A stretch of DNA of 64,000 bases from Chitinophaga vietnamensis (GTDB taxonomy: Bacteria > Bacteroidota > Bacteroidia > Chitinophagales > Chitinophagaceae). The notes under the pieces were generated by a model. The model was not told where the DNA came from, made no database searches, and saw only the letters and a program-made list of their open reading frames with translations. Positions 8,382-19,800 of the stretch are shown piece after piece. The position numbers were made by a program, and so were the translations under genes. Within the stretch, counting starts at the first letter, position 1. Each line of letters starts with the position of its first letter. Location: assembly GCF_902167635.1 (NCBI RefSeq), contig NZ_CABHMS010000010.1, positions 170,449 through 234,448 on the forward strand. Direction: 5' to 3'.

Positions 8382-8811
8382 CAAACGGTAAGGATGCAGA
8401 ATCATAAATGATTTACTAACTTGAGTAATAATAGAGAGCGTAATATCTGTCCAGACTAATCAGGAAAAACGAAACATATGATAAACATCTGCTGAGATGT
8501 ATTACCTTTGCGCAAATTTTTCCATATCCCAATTTGAAAAAAGTGAACATGCTTTAATTACAACAGACCCTGATTGTTTGTAATGACGAGGAGATGCAGA
8601 TTCATTTAAAAAATAAATATTGTATCGATGCCAAGAGACGTTGTCATTCCCAGTAACCCGTTTACCACTGATGATTCCGCTAAAACGTTTTACACCAGCC
8701 TTTAGGTAGTTTGTATTCCCGCGATGCGGACGGGATGTTATTGTTATGCCAATGGAGGGAGCGGCCCATTGTGCCAAGGGATATTGATTGTATGTTTTGA
8801 ACTTTGATTGC
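8382..8811. other. 430-bp intergenic region, possible promoter, otherwise featureless
   Basis: No convincing gene. TACCTTTG at 8503-8510 matches the Bacteroidota -7 box TAnnTTTG exactly and is followed by cgcaaa, but no clear TTG box lies about 19 bp upstream. If real, it would drive the sigma factor with a leader of roughly 300 nt. A small stem tcccg/cggga lies near 8716-8734. No terminator with a T-run is evident after the lanthipeptide operon. Confidence 0.4.
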
Positions 8812-9372
8812 ATGAATGTGAATGCTACAAATGACAGTGAAGGAAATGAGCTGAGCAGCATTTCTTTTAAAGATCTTTTTACTCAGCAATACAGTTGGTT
8901 ATGTTATTGTGCAGCAAGGGTGACACGTGATATGGATATTGCGAGGGACCTGGTACAGGATTTTTTTGTGTATTATTGGGCCAATCGTGAACAGATCAGG
9001 ATCACCGGCACTTTTAAATCGTATGCTACGCGGGCGGTATTGAACCTGGCTGCATCGTATGTGCGGAAAGACCGTACCCGGGAACAGCATTATTCGCAAT
9101 TACCTTCGGACGAATGGGAAGACAGCTTCGGGCAACGGCATGCGGAGCGGGAGTATGAGGCGCGCAGCAGCAAGCTGTTTGATGCCATTGGCAGTTTACC
9201 CGCCCAAAGGCGCAAGATCCTTATCCTGCACCAGTTTGGCAAAATGAAATATACCGAGATCGCCGATAAAATGGGCGTGAGCAAGAATACCGTTAAAACG
9301 CACTTGAAACTGGCGTATCGCATTTTAAGGGAAAATTTAAAAATTATTATGATTATATTCACCCCTTTTTAG
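8812..9372 (+). CDS. ECF RNA polymerase sigma factor
   Basis: A 186-residue sigma-70 family protein of the extracytoplasmic-function type common in Bacteroidota. Region 2 is seen as ISFKDLFTQQYSWLCYCAAR and IARDLVQDFFVYYW; region 4 as LPAQRRKILILHQFGKMKYT plus the helix-turn-helix IADKMGVSKNTVKTHLKLA. ATG 8812 is chosen; a TTG 24 bp upstream would add unrelated residues. The anti-sigma-like gene begins 31 bp downstream, so the pair should act together. The target is not shown by the sequence; candidates are the surface operon starting at 10748 and the lanthipeptide operon. Confidence 0.9.
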   Translation: MNVNATNDSEGNELSSISFKDLFTQQYSWLCYCAARVTRDMDIARDLVQDFFVYYWANREQIRITGTFKSYATRAVLNLAASYVRKDRTREQHYSQLPSDEWEDSFGQRHAEREYEARSSKLFDAIGSLPAQRRKILILHQFGKMKYTEIADKMGVSKNTVKTHLKLAYRILRENLKIIMIIFTPF

Positions 9373-9403
9373 CGATAGACCAACTTAATATTGAAATAAC
9401 TCA

Positions 9404-10246
9404 ATGTCGTCTGAAAATAGCCATATCAATTGGGACGCAATTTTAGCAGCATTGGAGAACGAGGAGAGTGGTGCGGAGATACCGCTGACAGAGGAAGAAG
9501 CACGTTGGGTGGAGACGTTCCGGGAATTAGGACAAACGCCCTTTCTTACCGAGTCGTTGTTGTTACCAGTTGAAGAAGATTTCTGGAAAGTGGCGGCCAG
9601 GGCCGGATTACAAGCCCCGGCTGTTGAAAAGAAACCGGAAAACACAACAGGCAGATTTATCCCTTTGCTGAAATTGGCCCGCCTTAAGGCCGCCGTGCTG
9701 CTAGTGATGATAGCAGCGGGAGCTATGGCCGTTTGGTTGCTCGGAAGGAGAGAAGCCAGGCCCGCCCTGAGGCCGGAATCCGATCCTTCCCTGCTGTACA
9801 ACACCAATGCCAGCTTCGATCATATTCACGCAGACGGTTCCGAATTGCCTTGCAACTGCTGTTGTGCTCCCTCCTGCCCACAGAGAGGTAACCTCATGGA
9901 TCATATCCTGCTGGATGGCGATGGCGACGACAGTAGCGTGATCACCGTTCCCAATTGTTTCATCAGGGAAACAAACAGCTGCATCCGCCTGGCTTCCTGT
10001 CGCCCCGTTACCAGGAAAAAAGATAAATTACTGTTCACACATTCCAGCCTGGAAGATGTAATGAAAGCTTTCGCTATGCACTACGATCTCAATTATCACT
10101 TCCTCGACGATGATAGCAAAAGAATATTACTCAATGGTATTGTTACGCTCACACCGGCGCCGCATGCATTGTTGCATCCGCTGGAGCAGGCCACAGGACT
10201 GAAACTGAGGATGTGCAGTGATACCGTATTCATCTCTCATAAATAA
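9404..10246 (+). CDS. Anti-sigma-like membrane protein with Cys-rich periplasmic segment
   Basis: A 280-residue protein in the place where a FecR-type anti-sigma factor is expected. It has a cytosolic N-terminal part (about 1-93), one membrane helix (about 94-114) and a periplasmic part ending in a segment (FTHSSLEDVMKAFAMHYDLN ... LEQATGLKL) that resembles the C-terminal STN-like domain of FecR proteins. The central FecR beta domain is not recognisable; instead there is a cluster of five cysteines in nine residues (150, 152, 153, 154, 158) and four more further on. Cysteines could bind metal or sense redox state; this is inference. It follows the sigma gene by 31 bp. Confidence 0.65.
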   Translation: MSSENSHINWDAILAALENEESGAEIPLTEEEARWVETFRELGQTPFLTESLLLPVEEDFWKVAARAGLQAPAVEKKPENTTGRFIPLLKLARLKAAVLLVMIAAGAMAVWLLGRREARPALRPESDPSLLYNTNASFDHIHADGSELPCNCCCAPSCPQRGNLMDHILLDGDGDDSSVITVPNCFIRETNSCIRLASCRPVTRKKDKLLFTHSSLEDVMKAFAMHYDLNYHFLDDDSKRILLNGIVTLTPAPHALLHPLEQATGLKLRMCSDTVFISHK

Positions 10247-10747
10247 TCTTGCTTTTCTTCTCTTTAAAAAAATCTGTTCTTCATTCACCCCTTCGCGTTA
10301 TTTGCGATACTTAATATTGTATAATAGTTTAAGGCTATGCTAAAAGGGTGCGACCCGAAAAAAAATTAAAAATTGGTTCACCCTTTTTCATATAGCCGCC
10401 GACTTAAGTACGAATATGTTTGTGTAACTAAACGTTTTTTCAGGGTCGTTGCCCATATTTACAGCGGTTATCAGAGAGTCATTAGATTTCTTTTTACAGT
10501 GCCAGCTAAGCCAACGTACCTTCCGTAAAACGGAGATTTTGCCCATATCCTCTTTATTATGACTTGACCAGTGGTTCCTAACTATCTGGCAGAGGGACTT
10601 TTATCGCCAGTAAAAAGTGTTGTTTGTTTTAATCGTCAGGAGTCCTTATCAAGTATAATTAATAGATGAAAAACTTCTTGTCCGGAAACTGTCTGCCAAT
10701 GGCGGACCGGACCTGCCATGCCTTTTGTGTCTTAAAACGTTGCGGAT
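10247..10747. other. 501-bp regulatory region upstream of the surface operon
   Basis: No gene is supported. Nine bases, aaaagggtg (10342-10350), can pair with cacccttttt (10379-10388), forming a hairpin with a 28-nt A-rich loop that ends in a T-run; it may terminate the sigma/anti-sigma transcript. TATGTTTG at 10415-10422 matches the TAnnTTTG -7 box and could start the long operon with a leader of about 320 nt. A weaker stem (gtccgg ... ccggac) lies near 10680-10710. The assignment is tentative. Confidence 0.4.
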
Positions 10748-11707
10748 ATGGAGTGTAAAATTTTACAAAAATCAACTTTATTCCTTCGTCTGTTAACCAT
10801 TCTGTGTATACCGCTGCTGCGCCCCGTTGTCGTCAACGCGCAGCAGGATGCCATGTTTACCCAGTACATGTTTAACCCGCTTGCCGTGAACCCGGCATAT
10901 GCAGGTAGTCGCAATGTACTGAGCCTTACAGCACTATACCGTGATCAATGGGTAGGTTTGAAGGGAGCACCTAAAACTTTTACTTTCTCTGCGGATATGC
11001 CTACCTGGAATAATAAGCTGGGACTGGGTATCATGGCATTCAACGATCAGATCGGCGTTACCAAATCCACCGGCTTTTTCGGCGTGTATACCTATCGTAT
11101 CCGCTTTTCCAACAGCGGCACGCTGGCCATCGGCCTGCAAGGAGGCGTTACCAACTATAAAGCCGATCTCACGCAGGTGAGCCTGATCGATCAGAATGAT
11201 CATGTGTTTGCCAACAACATCAATTCTTTCCTGCCCACCTTCGGCGCGGGCGTGTATTATAACACGGATAAATTCTATGTTGGTTTTTCTGCACCAAATA
11301 TTATCAAGAGTTATCTGCGCAAGGATGTGTACTTGTATTCTTCCGAGCTGATTGCGCAGAAGTTTGAACATATGTTCTTCATGGCAGGCTATGTGTTTGA
11401 TATGAATAACGATGTAAAACTGAAACCTTCTTTTCTCGTGAAATACGTGAAGGGCGCGCCCATACAGGCTGATATCAATGCGCAGGTATGGTTGAAAGAT
11501 GTAGTGAGCCTCGGCGGTTCCTACCGTACCGACAAGAGCGGCGCACTCCTCACGGAAATACAATGTACGCCTCAGTTCCGGCTGGGCTACTCCTATGATT
11601 TTTCGAATAAGTCCCTGGCTGCATATAACCGCGGATCGCATGAGATCATGCTGCGGTACGAGTTTGGTTTTGAGAAAGGGAAGATATTATCACCCCGGTA
11701 TTTCTAA
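10748..11707 (+). CDS. PorP/SprF family type IX secretion membrane protein
   Basis: A 319-residue outer membrane protein. The signal peptide ends near VNAQQ (about residue 33), followed by the family hallmark DAMFTQYMFNPLAVNPAYAG, then amphipathic strands of a beta-barrel and a C-terminal strand. PorP/SprF proteins attach to the type IX secretion machinery and often sit beside a cargo they serve. Here it is the first of seven genes spaced 7-32 bp apart, with a giant repetitive protein and a CHU_C protein downstream, so it is probably dedicated to their export or anchoring. Confidence 0.92.
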   Translation: MECKILQKSTLFLRLLTILCIPLLRPVVVNAQQDAMFTQYMFNPLAVNPAYAGSRNVLSLTALYRDQWVGLKGAPKTFTFSADMPTWNNKLGLGIMAFNDQIGVTKSTGFFGVYTYRIRFSNSGTLAIGLQGGVTNYKADLTQVSLIDQNDHVFANNINSFLPTFGAGVYYNTDKFYVGFSAPNIIKSYLRKDVYLYSSELIAQKFEHMFFMAGYVFDMNNDVKLKPSFLVKYVKGAPIQADINAQVWLKDVVSLGGSYRTDKSGALLTEIQCTPQFRLGYSYDFSNKSLAAYNRGSHEIMLRYEFGFEKGKILSPRYF

Positions 11708-11718
11708 AGCAGCAGCCA

Positions 11719-13845
11719 ATGAAGCGGAAATTTTACGTCTTTATCTTTTTACTGTATCTCGTTTTATCCCCCGGAATCCCGGCTATTGCTCAATCGGCCG
11801 CCAAACTGGTGAAGCAGGCAGATCGTGCCTATGCGCAGCTCCGGTTTGCGGCCGCATTGGAACTGTACCACCAGGCCAATGCACAACAAGGCGGCGATCC
11901 GCATACGATCAAACACATCGCCTTGCTGGAGCAGGAACTGCAACATTATAAAGAATGCCTGCCCTGGTTTGCGCAGATCAATTACGACAAAGAAGCGCCA
12001 TCATGGCTGTTGCTATACGTACAGGCGCTTTCCAGCAATGAGCAGTATGAGCGCGCCGACAGCTGCCTGCGCGTGTACCGCATGAGAACACAGCAGGAGG
12101 CGCCCTACAATTTCTCACAGGTAGATCAGTTGTTCCGTGATTCGTCGCAATGGCAGATACAATATGCATCGCTCAATTCCACGCTGGACGAGTTTTCCCC
12201 GGCGCTATTCGGCCATAACCTGGTGTTTGTGACTAACCAGTATTTGTCTACCGGTATCAAACGAGTATATGCACGCGATGAAAAACCTTTCCTGCAATTG
12301 CGCATGGTCACTGATACCGCCGGTATAAAGTATACGGATATACGAAAAATGAGTTTTATACGTAACGACGATGTGGTGTTCCGTTATGTGTTCAACGACG
12401 ATGATACTTATCCCACCAGCAACGACAGCAAGGTAGCGGGTTTATACCGTTTCCGTTACCAGGACTGGAAAGGTGTGAAACGTCCGGGATGGAATAATGG
12501 CGTCAATGTTTTCGACAATCATGTAAATACAAAATATCATGAAGGCCCTGTAACCTTCTCATCCTTGTTTGATACCCTTTACTTTACGCGTAACAATTAT
12601 GTGCCGGGCAGGTACCGGACCGACAAGCAGGGCATCAACCGCCTGAAGGTGTACAGCGCCGTATACCGCAGTGGTGGCTGGGAGCAGATCAAAGAGTTTC
12701 CTTTCGACAGCGACGATTATTCCACTGCGCATCCTGCCTTGTCGAAAGACGGCAGCACGCTCTTCTTTGTGTCGGACATGCCTGGCGGTTATGGCGGCAA
12801 AGACATCTACTATGTTACCAAAGCAGCAGACGGCAGCTGGAACAAGCCGGTGAATGCGGGCCCGCAGGTAAATACCAGCGGCGATGAGCTTTTTCCTTTC
12901 ATCGATGCGCGCAACAACCTTTACTTCTCTTCCAATGGCCGCATGGGCCTGGGCGGCCTTGATATCTACCGGGTACGCTGGGCGCAGGGCGCCGCCAGCG
13001 GCGTGGCGGAGAATCTGGGTTATCCCATGAATACTTCCAAAGATGATTTTGGTATCTGGTGTACGGAAGACGAGAGCGGGCTGCATGGCTTCTTCAGTTC
13101 CAACAGGTATGGAGATGATGATGTGTTCCGTTTCCGTTCAAATCCGCTGCAGCTGCGACTAAGCGGCACGGTGTTCAACCGTATCACCAGCCTGCGGCAG
13201 CAGGGGGTAACGGTGTCGCTTATACGAAATGGAGAAAGCAGGGATACGCTTACCTCTCTTACGGGCAATTTCGGATGGCCTTTGTTGCCCAATACGGATT
13301 ATGAGATCAGGGCAGAGATGAAGGGGATGAAGAAAGTGGTGCTGCCTTTTTCTACCAAGGGTATCGACACAGACAGCCTGATACATCATGACCTTTTCCT
13401 GGAACCTTTGCCGGATGGCGCTTTGCGCTGGCCAAAGAACTGTGATTCGCTCAGGCGCCTGTATGCGATGCCGGATATCTTCTTCGATCTCGACAGCTAT
13501 GCCATCCGGCCGGATGCTTTGCCGGTGCTGAATAAGTTGGCGGCGATGCTGCGTCAGGATACGGCTTTGTCGCTCGTGATTGCCTCTTATACCGATGCGC
13601 GTGCGAGTGTGGCTTACAATAACCGTTTATCCGAGCGCCGTTCGAGGTCGGTCGCCGCCTGGCTGGAAAACGCGGGCATAGCGCCCGCGCGCCTGACGGT
13701 TCAATATTTCGGGGAAACGCGTTTGCGGAATGGGTGTAAGGATAATGTGCCTTGTCCGGAATACCTGCATCAGCAGAACCGCCGGTCGGAATTTTATTTC
13801 GTGAAAGACGGCATCAATATTACACAGGAATGTGTGCATCAATAA
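11719..13845 (+). CDS. OmpA-family protein with PD40 repeats (PorE-like)
   Basis: A 708-residue secreted protein: a signal peptide (about 1-26), a TPR-like stretch (VKQADRAYAQLRFAAALELY), WD40-like PD40 repeats (HPALSKDGSTLFFVSD, DELFPFIDARNNLYFSSNGR, GGKDIYYV, GGLDIYRV), a carboxypeptidase-regulatory-like linker, and a C-terminal OmpA peptidoglycan-binding domain (FDLDSYAIRPDALPVLNKL, SYTDARASVAYN, RLSERRSRSVAAWL). This architecture goes with PorP/SprF genes in Bacteroidota and is thought to tie the outer membrane partner to the cell wall. It starts 11 bp after the PorP gene. Confidence 0.9.
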   Translation: MKRKFYVFIFLLYLVLSPGIPAIAQSAAKLVKQADRAYAQLRFAAALELYHQANAQQGGDPHTIKHIALLEQELQHYKECLPWFAQINYDKEAPSWLLLYVQALSSNEQYERADSCLRVYRMRTQQEAPYNFSQVDQLFRDSSQWQIQYASLNSTLDEFSPALFGHNLVFVTNQYLSTGIKRVYARDEKPFLQLRMVTDTAGIKYTDIRKMSFIRNDDVVFRYVFNDDDTYPTSNDSKVAGLYRFRYQDWKGVKRPGWNNGVNVFDNHVNTKYHEGPVTFSSLFDTLYFTRNNYVPGRYRTDKQGINRLKVYSAVYRSGGWEQIKEFPFDSDDYSTAHPALSKDGSTLFFVSDMPGGYGGKDIYYVTKAADGSWNKPVNAGPQVNTSGDELFPFIDARNNLYFSSNGRMGLGGLDIYRVRWAQGAASGVAENLGYPMNTSKDDFGIWCTEDESGLHGFFSSNRYGDDDVFRFRSNPLQLRLSGTVFNRITSLRQQGVTVSLIRNGESRDTLTSLTGNFGWPLLPNTDYEIRAEMKGMKKVVLPFSTKGIDTDSLIHHDLFLEPLPDGALRWPKNCDSLRRLYAMPDIFFDLDSYAIRPDALPVLNKLAAMLRQDTALSLVIASYTDARASVAYNNRLSERRSRSVAAWLENAGIAPARLTVQYFGETRLRNGCKDNVPCPEYLHQQNRRSEFYFVKDGINITQECVHQ

Positions 13846-13877
13846 AAAATTACTGATTACTGAATAAAGATCGCTAT

Positions 13878-16800
13878 ATGATACGGAAACTTTACCTGTT
13901 ACTGACTTGCTTCTTTTTACTTGCGCTGACGGCTAAGGCGCAGGTGGGCGTTGGTACCACTACGCCTGATGCTTCGGCAGCCCTGGATGTGACGGCGGCC
14001 GACAAGGGGGTGTTGGTGCCGCGGATAGCGCTGCGGGATGTAATGGATCCTTATCCCGTGGCGGTGGCGCCGGCAAAGGGTTTGCTGGTATTCAACACAG
14101 CTGCGGGCGTAAAGGGCGGCAACGGAGCCGGCTTCTATTATTGGAGCGGCGCTGATGGCAATCCGGCTAACAAATGGATCTATGTTGGCGGTGATTTTCT
14201 TACGGAGATCACCAATAACAAGGTATTGCGTGATTCTATCATCAACCTCATCAAAAGTTCCGGGCAGAATATGCGCTCGAAAAGCAACAAGCTGGTGATA
14301 GCTGGCGGAGATAGCAGCGTGCTGAAGCCGGTATGGCTGGATATTGATATGAAGGCCTTGCTGACGGATTCGCTTTTCCGGGATACGGTGATCAGCCTGA
14401 TCCGCAGCCGGGATATCAGGAAAGACAGCGTAGGTAAGTCCGGGTTTATTGACTTGTATGATAGCAATGGCAATGTGTTGTCGAGGGCCGATAGCAGTGT
14501 ATTGAAATATTTCAGGATAGGGGTGAACTCCCGCGGGTTGCGCGATAGTGTGAGCACTGTGGTGCTGGATAGTTTGAATAGAGGCCGTGTGAGAGATAGT
14601 GTATTGCAGATGACCAGCCGTAATATTAAAGATAGTTTGATCAAGAGCACCACGTTCCGTGATAGTATGTTTGTAAACCTTCGTGGCAAAGCGGATAGCG
14701 TTGGCAAACGTGGCTTCATTGATTTGTATGATGCCAATGGCAATGTGCTGTCGCGGGCGGACAGTAGTGTATTCAAGCATTTTAAAATCGGTGTGAATTC
14801 CCAGGGTTTCCGTGACAGCGTAAGCACCGTAGTGTTGGATAGTTTGAATAAGGGCCGTGTGAGAGATAGCGTCTTGCAGATGACCAGCCGTAATATTAAA
14901 GATAGTTTGATCAAAAGCAACACGTTCCGTGATAGTATGTTTGTAAACCTTCGCGGCAAGGCGGATAGTGTTGGTAAACGAGGTTTCATTGATCTCTATG
15001 ATATCAATGGTAATGTGTTGGCGAAGTCCGATAGCAGTGTATTTAAGCACTTTAAGATCGGTGTGAACTCGCTTGCTTTCCGTGATAGCGTAAGCACTGT
15101 AGTGCTGGATAGCCTCAACAAAGGCCGCGTGAGAGATAGTGTCTTGCAGATGACCAGCCGTAGTATTAAAGATAGCTTGATCAAAAGCAACACGTTCCGA
15201 GATAGCATGTTTGTAAACCTCCGTGGCAAAGCGGATAGCGTTGGGAAGCGCGGTTTCATTGATCTCTATGATATCAATGGTAATGTGCTGGCGAAGTCTG
15301 ATAGTAGTGTATTTAAACACTTTAAGATTGGTGTGAATTCCCAAGGCTTCCGGGACAGTGTAAGCACCGTAGTGCTGGATAGTTTGAATAGAGGCCGTGT
15401 GAGAGATAGCGTCTTGCAGATGACCAGCCGTAGTATTAAAGATAGCTTGATCAAAAGCAACACGTTCCGTGATAGCATGTTTGTAAACCTTCGCGGCAAA
15501 GCGGATAGTGTTGGCAAACGTGGCTTCATTGATCTCTATGACATCAATGGCAATGTGCTGGCGAAGTCTGATAGTAGTGTGTTCAAGCACTTTAAGATTG
15601 GTGTGAACTCCCAAGGCTTCCGTGATAGCGTGAGTACAGTGGTGCTAGATAGTTTGAATAGAGGCCGTGTGAGAGATAGTGTATTGCAGATGACCAGCCG
15701 TAGCATTAAAGATAGTTTGATCAAAAGCACCACGTTCCGTGATAGCATGTTTGTAAACCTCCGCAGCAAGGCGGATAGCGTTGGGAAGCGTGGCTTCATT
15801 GATCTCTATGATATCAATGGTAATGTGCTGGCGAAGTCTGATAGCAGTGTGTTCAAGCACTTTAAAATCGGTGTGAATTCACTTGCTTTCCGTGATAGTG
15901 TAAGTACCGTCGTGCTGGATAGCCTCAACAAAGGCCGTGTGAGAGATAGTATCGTTAACATGGTGACCAATAATAAAGTCATCCGCGATAGTATCTTCAA
16001 TAACCTCCGAGGAAAAGCGGATAGTGTTGGTAAACGTGGCTTCATTGATCTCTATGACATCAATGGCAATGTGCTGGCGAAGTCTGATAGTAGTGTTTTC
16101 AAGCATTTCAAGATTGGTGTGAATTCCCTTGCTTTCCGTGATAGCGTAAGCACCGTAGTGCTGGATAGTTTGAATAGAGGCCGTGTGAGAGATAGTGTAT
16201 TGCAGATGACCAGCCGTAGCATTAAAGATAGTTTGATCAAAAGCACCACGTTCCGTGATAGCATGTTTGTAAACCTCCGAGGCAAAGCGGATAGCGTTGG
16301 TAAACGTGGTTTCATTGATCTCTATGATATCAATGGCAATGTGCTGGCGAAGTCTGACAGTAGTGTGTTCAAGCATTTCAAGATTGGTGTGAATTCCCAA
16401 GGCTTCCGTGATAGCGTAAGCACCGTAGTGCTAGATAGCCTCAACAAAGGTCGTGTGAGAGATAGTATCGTGAACATGGTGACCAATAATAAAGTGATCC
16501 GTGATAGCATTTTCAATAACCTCCGAGGAAAAGCGGATAGTGTAGGTAAACGTGGCTTCATTGATCTCTATGATATCAATGGTAATGTGCTGGCGAAGTC
16601 TGATAGCAGTGTGTTCAAGCATTTCAAGATTGGTGTGAATTCCCAAGGCTTCCGTGATAGCGTAAGCACCGTAGTGCTGGATAGCCTTAACAAAGGCCGT
16701 GTGAGAGACAGTATCGTGAACATGGTGACCAATAATAAAGTCATTCGCGATAGCATCTTCAATAATCTCCGAGGTAAAGCGGATAGCGTTGGTAAACGTG

Positions 16801-19800
16801 GTTTCATTGATCTCTATGATATTAATGGTAATGTGCTGGCGAAGTCCGATAGCAGTGTATTCAAGCACTTTAAGATTGGTGTGAACTCCCAAGGCTTCCG
16901 TGATAGCGTAAGTACCGTAGTGCTGGATAGTTTGAATAGAGGCCGCGTGAGAGATAGTGTATTACAGATGACCAGTCGTAGCATTAAAGATAGTTTGATC
17001 AAAAGCACCACGTTCCGTGATAGCATGTTTGTAAACCTTCGCAGCAAGGCGGATAGCGTTGGCAAACGTGGTTTCATTGATCTTTATGATATCAATGGTA
17101 ATGTGCTGGCGAAGTCCGATAGCAGCGTGTTTAAGCACTTCAAGATCGGCGTAAACTCCCTAGCTTTCCGTGATAGCGTAAGCACCGTAGTGCTGGACAG
17201 CCTAAACAAAGGCCGTGTGAGAGATAGTGTATTACAGATGACCAGCCGTAGTATTAAGGATAGTTTGATCAAGAGCACCACGTTCCGTGATAGTATGTTT
17301 GTAAACCTTCGCAGCAAAGCGGATAGCGTTGGCAAACGTGGCTTCATTGATCTCTATGATATCAATGGTAATGTGCTGGCGAAGTCCGATAGTAGTGTAT
17401 TTAAGCACTTCAAAATCGGTGTGAACTCCCTTGCTTTCCGTGATAGCGTAAGCACCGTAGTATTGGATAGTCTTAACAAAGGTCGTGTAAGAGATAGTGT
17501 ATTACAGATGACCAGCCGTAGTATTAAAGATAGCTTGATCAAAAGCACCACGTTCCGAGATAGCATGTTTGTAAACCTCCGAGGTAAAGCGGATAGTGTT
17601 GGTAAGCGTGGCTTCATTGATCTCTATGATATCAATGGCAATGTGCTGGCGAAATCCGATAGCAGCGTGTTTAAGCACTTCAAGATCGGTGTGAACTCCC
17701 TTGCTTTCCGCGACAGCGTAAGCACCGTAGTGCTGGATAGCCTCAACAAAGGCCGCGTGAGAGATAGCATCATCAACATGGTGACCAACAATAAAGTCAT
17801 CCGCGATAGTATCTTCAATAACCTCCGAGGTAAGGCGGACAGCGTTGGCAAACGTGGTTTCATTGATCTTTATGATATCAATGGTAATGTACTGGCGAAG
17901 TCCGATAGTAGTGTATTTAAGCACTTTAAGATCGGTGTGAACTCCCAAGGCTTCCGTGACAGCGTAAGCACGGTAGTGCTGGACAGCCTCAATAAAGGCC
18001 GCGTGAGAGATAGTGTATTGCAGATGACCAGTCGTAGCATTAAAGATAGTTTGATCAAAAGCACCACGTTCCGAGATAGCATGTTTGTAAACCTCCGCAG
18101 CAAGGCGGATAGCGTTGGGAAACGTGGCTTCATTGATCTCTATGATATCAATGGTAATGTGTTGGCGAAGTCTGATAGTAGTGTGTTCAAGCACTTCAAG
18201 ATCGGTGTGAACTCTTTGGCTTTCCGCGATAGCGTAAGCACCGTAGTGCTGGACAGTCTCAACAAAGGCCGCGTGAGAGATAGCGTATTGCAGATGACCA
18301 GCCGTAGCATTAAAGATAGTTTGATCAAAAGCACCACGTTCCGTGATAGCATGTTTGTAAACCTTCGCAGCAAGGCGGATAGCGTTGGCAAACGTGGTTT
18401 CATTGATCTCTATGATATCAATGGTAATGTGCTGGCGAAGTCTGATAGCAGTGTATTTAAACACTTCAAGATAGGCGTAAACTCCCTTGCTTTCCGTGAT
18501 AGTGTAAGCACCGTAGTACTGGACAGCCTCAATAAAGGCCGCGTGAGAGATAGTATCGTTAACATGGTGACCAATAATAAAGTGATCCGCGATAGTATCT
18601 TCAATAACCTCCGAGGTAAAGCGGATAGCGTTGGTAAGCGTGGCTTCATTGATCTCTATGATCTTAATGGTAATGTGCTGGCGAAGTCCGATAGCAGTGT
18701 GTTCAAGCATTTCAAGATTGGTGTGAATTCCCTTGCTTTCCGTGATAGCGTAAGTACCGTAGTGCTGGATAGTCTTAACAAAGGCCGTGTGAGAGATAGT
18801 GTATTGCAGATGACCAGCCGTAGCATTAAAGATAGCTTGATCAAAAGCACCACGTTCCGTGATAGCATGTTTGTAAACCTTCGCAGTAAGGCGGATAGTG
18901 TTGGCAAGCGCGGTTTCATTGATCTCTATGATATCAATGGTAATGTGCTGGCGAAGTCTGATAGTAGTGTATTTAAGCATTTCAAGATTGGTGTGAATTC
19001 CCTTGCTTTCCGCGATAGTGTAAGCACCGTAGTGCTGGACAGCCTTAACAAAGGCCGTGTGAGAGATAGCATCGTTAACATGGTGACCAATAATAAAGTG
19101 ATCCGCGATAGCATCTTCAATAACCTCCGAGGTAAAGCGGATAGCGTTGGCAAGCGCGGTTTCATTGATCTCTATGATATCAATGGCAACGTATTGGCAA
19201 AATCCGATAGTAGTGTATTTAAGCACTTTAAGATCGGTGTGAACTCGCTTGCTTTCCGTGATAGCGTAAGCACCGTAGTACTGGACAGCCTCAACAAAGG
19301 CCGCGTGAGAGATAGCATCATCAACATGGTGACCAATAATAAAGTCATCCGCGATAGCATCTTCAATAACCTCCGTGGCAAAGCGGATAGCGTTGGTAAA
19401 CGCGGCTTCATTGATCTCTATGATATCAATGGTAATGTACTGGCGAAGTCCGATAGCAGTGTATTCAAGCACTTCAAAATCGGAGTGAACAGCAAAGCTT
19501 TCCGTGATAGCGTAAGCACCGTAGTGCTGGACAGCCTCAACAAAGGCCGCGTGAGAGATAGCATCATCAACATGGTGACAAACAATAAAGTCATTCGCGA
19601 TAGTATCTTCAATAACCTCCGAGGTAAAGCGGATAGTGTTGGCAAGCGCGGTTTCATCGATCTCTATGATATCAATGGTAACGTCCTGTCCAAAGCCGAT
19701 AGCAGCGTGTTCAAGCATTTCAAGATCGGTGTGAACAGCAAAACCTATCGCGACAGTACCAAACAAGTGATCATCGACAGCCTCGGCAGCCAGCAGGTAA

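Noticed and set aside
9404-10246. Standard FecR protein
   Set aside because: The central FecR motifs seen in the 34268-35419 protein (GGQYKLLLPDGT, GEVYFDV) are missing, so only a general anti-sigma-like label is justified.
8382-10747. tRNA or riboswitch in the intergenic regions around the sigma gene
   Set aside because: No cloverleaf, conserved aptamer motif or CCA-type end could be identified by eye; only weak hairpins were found.
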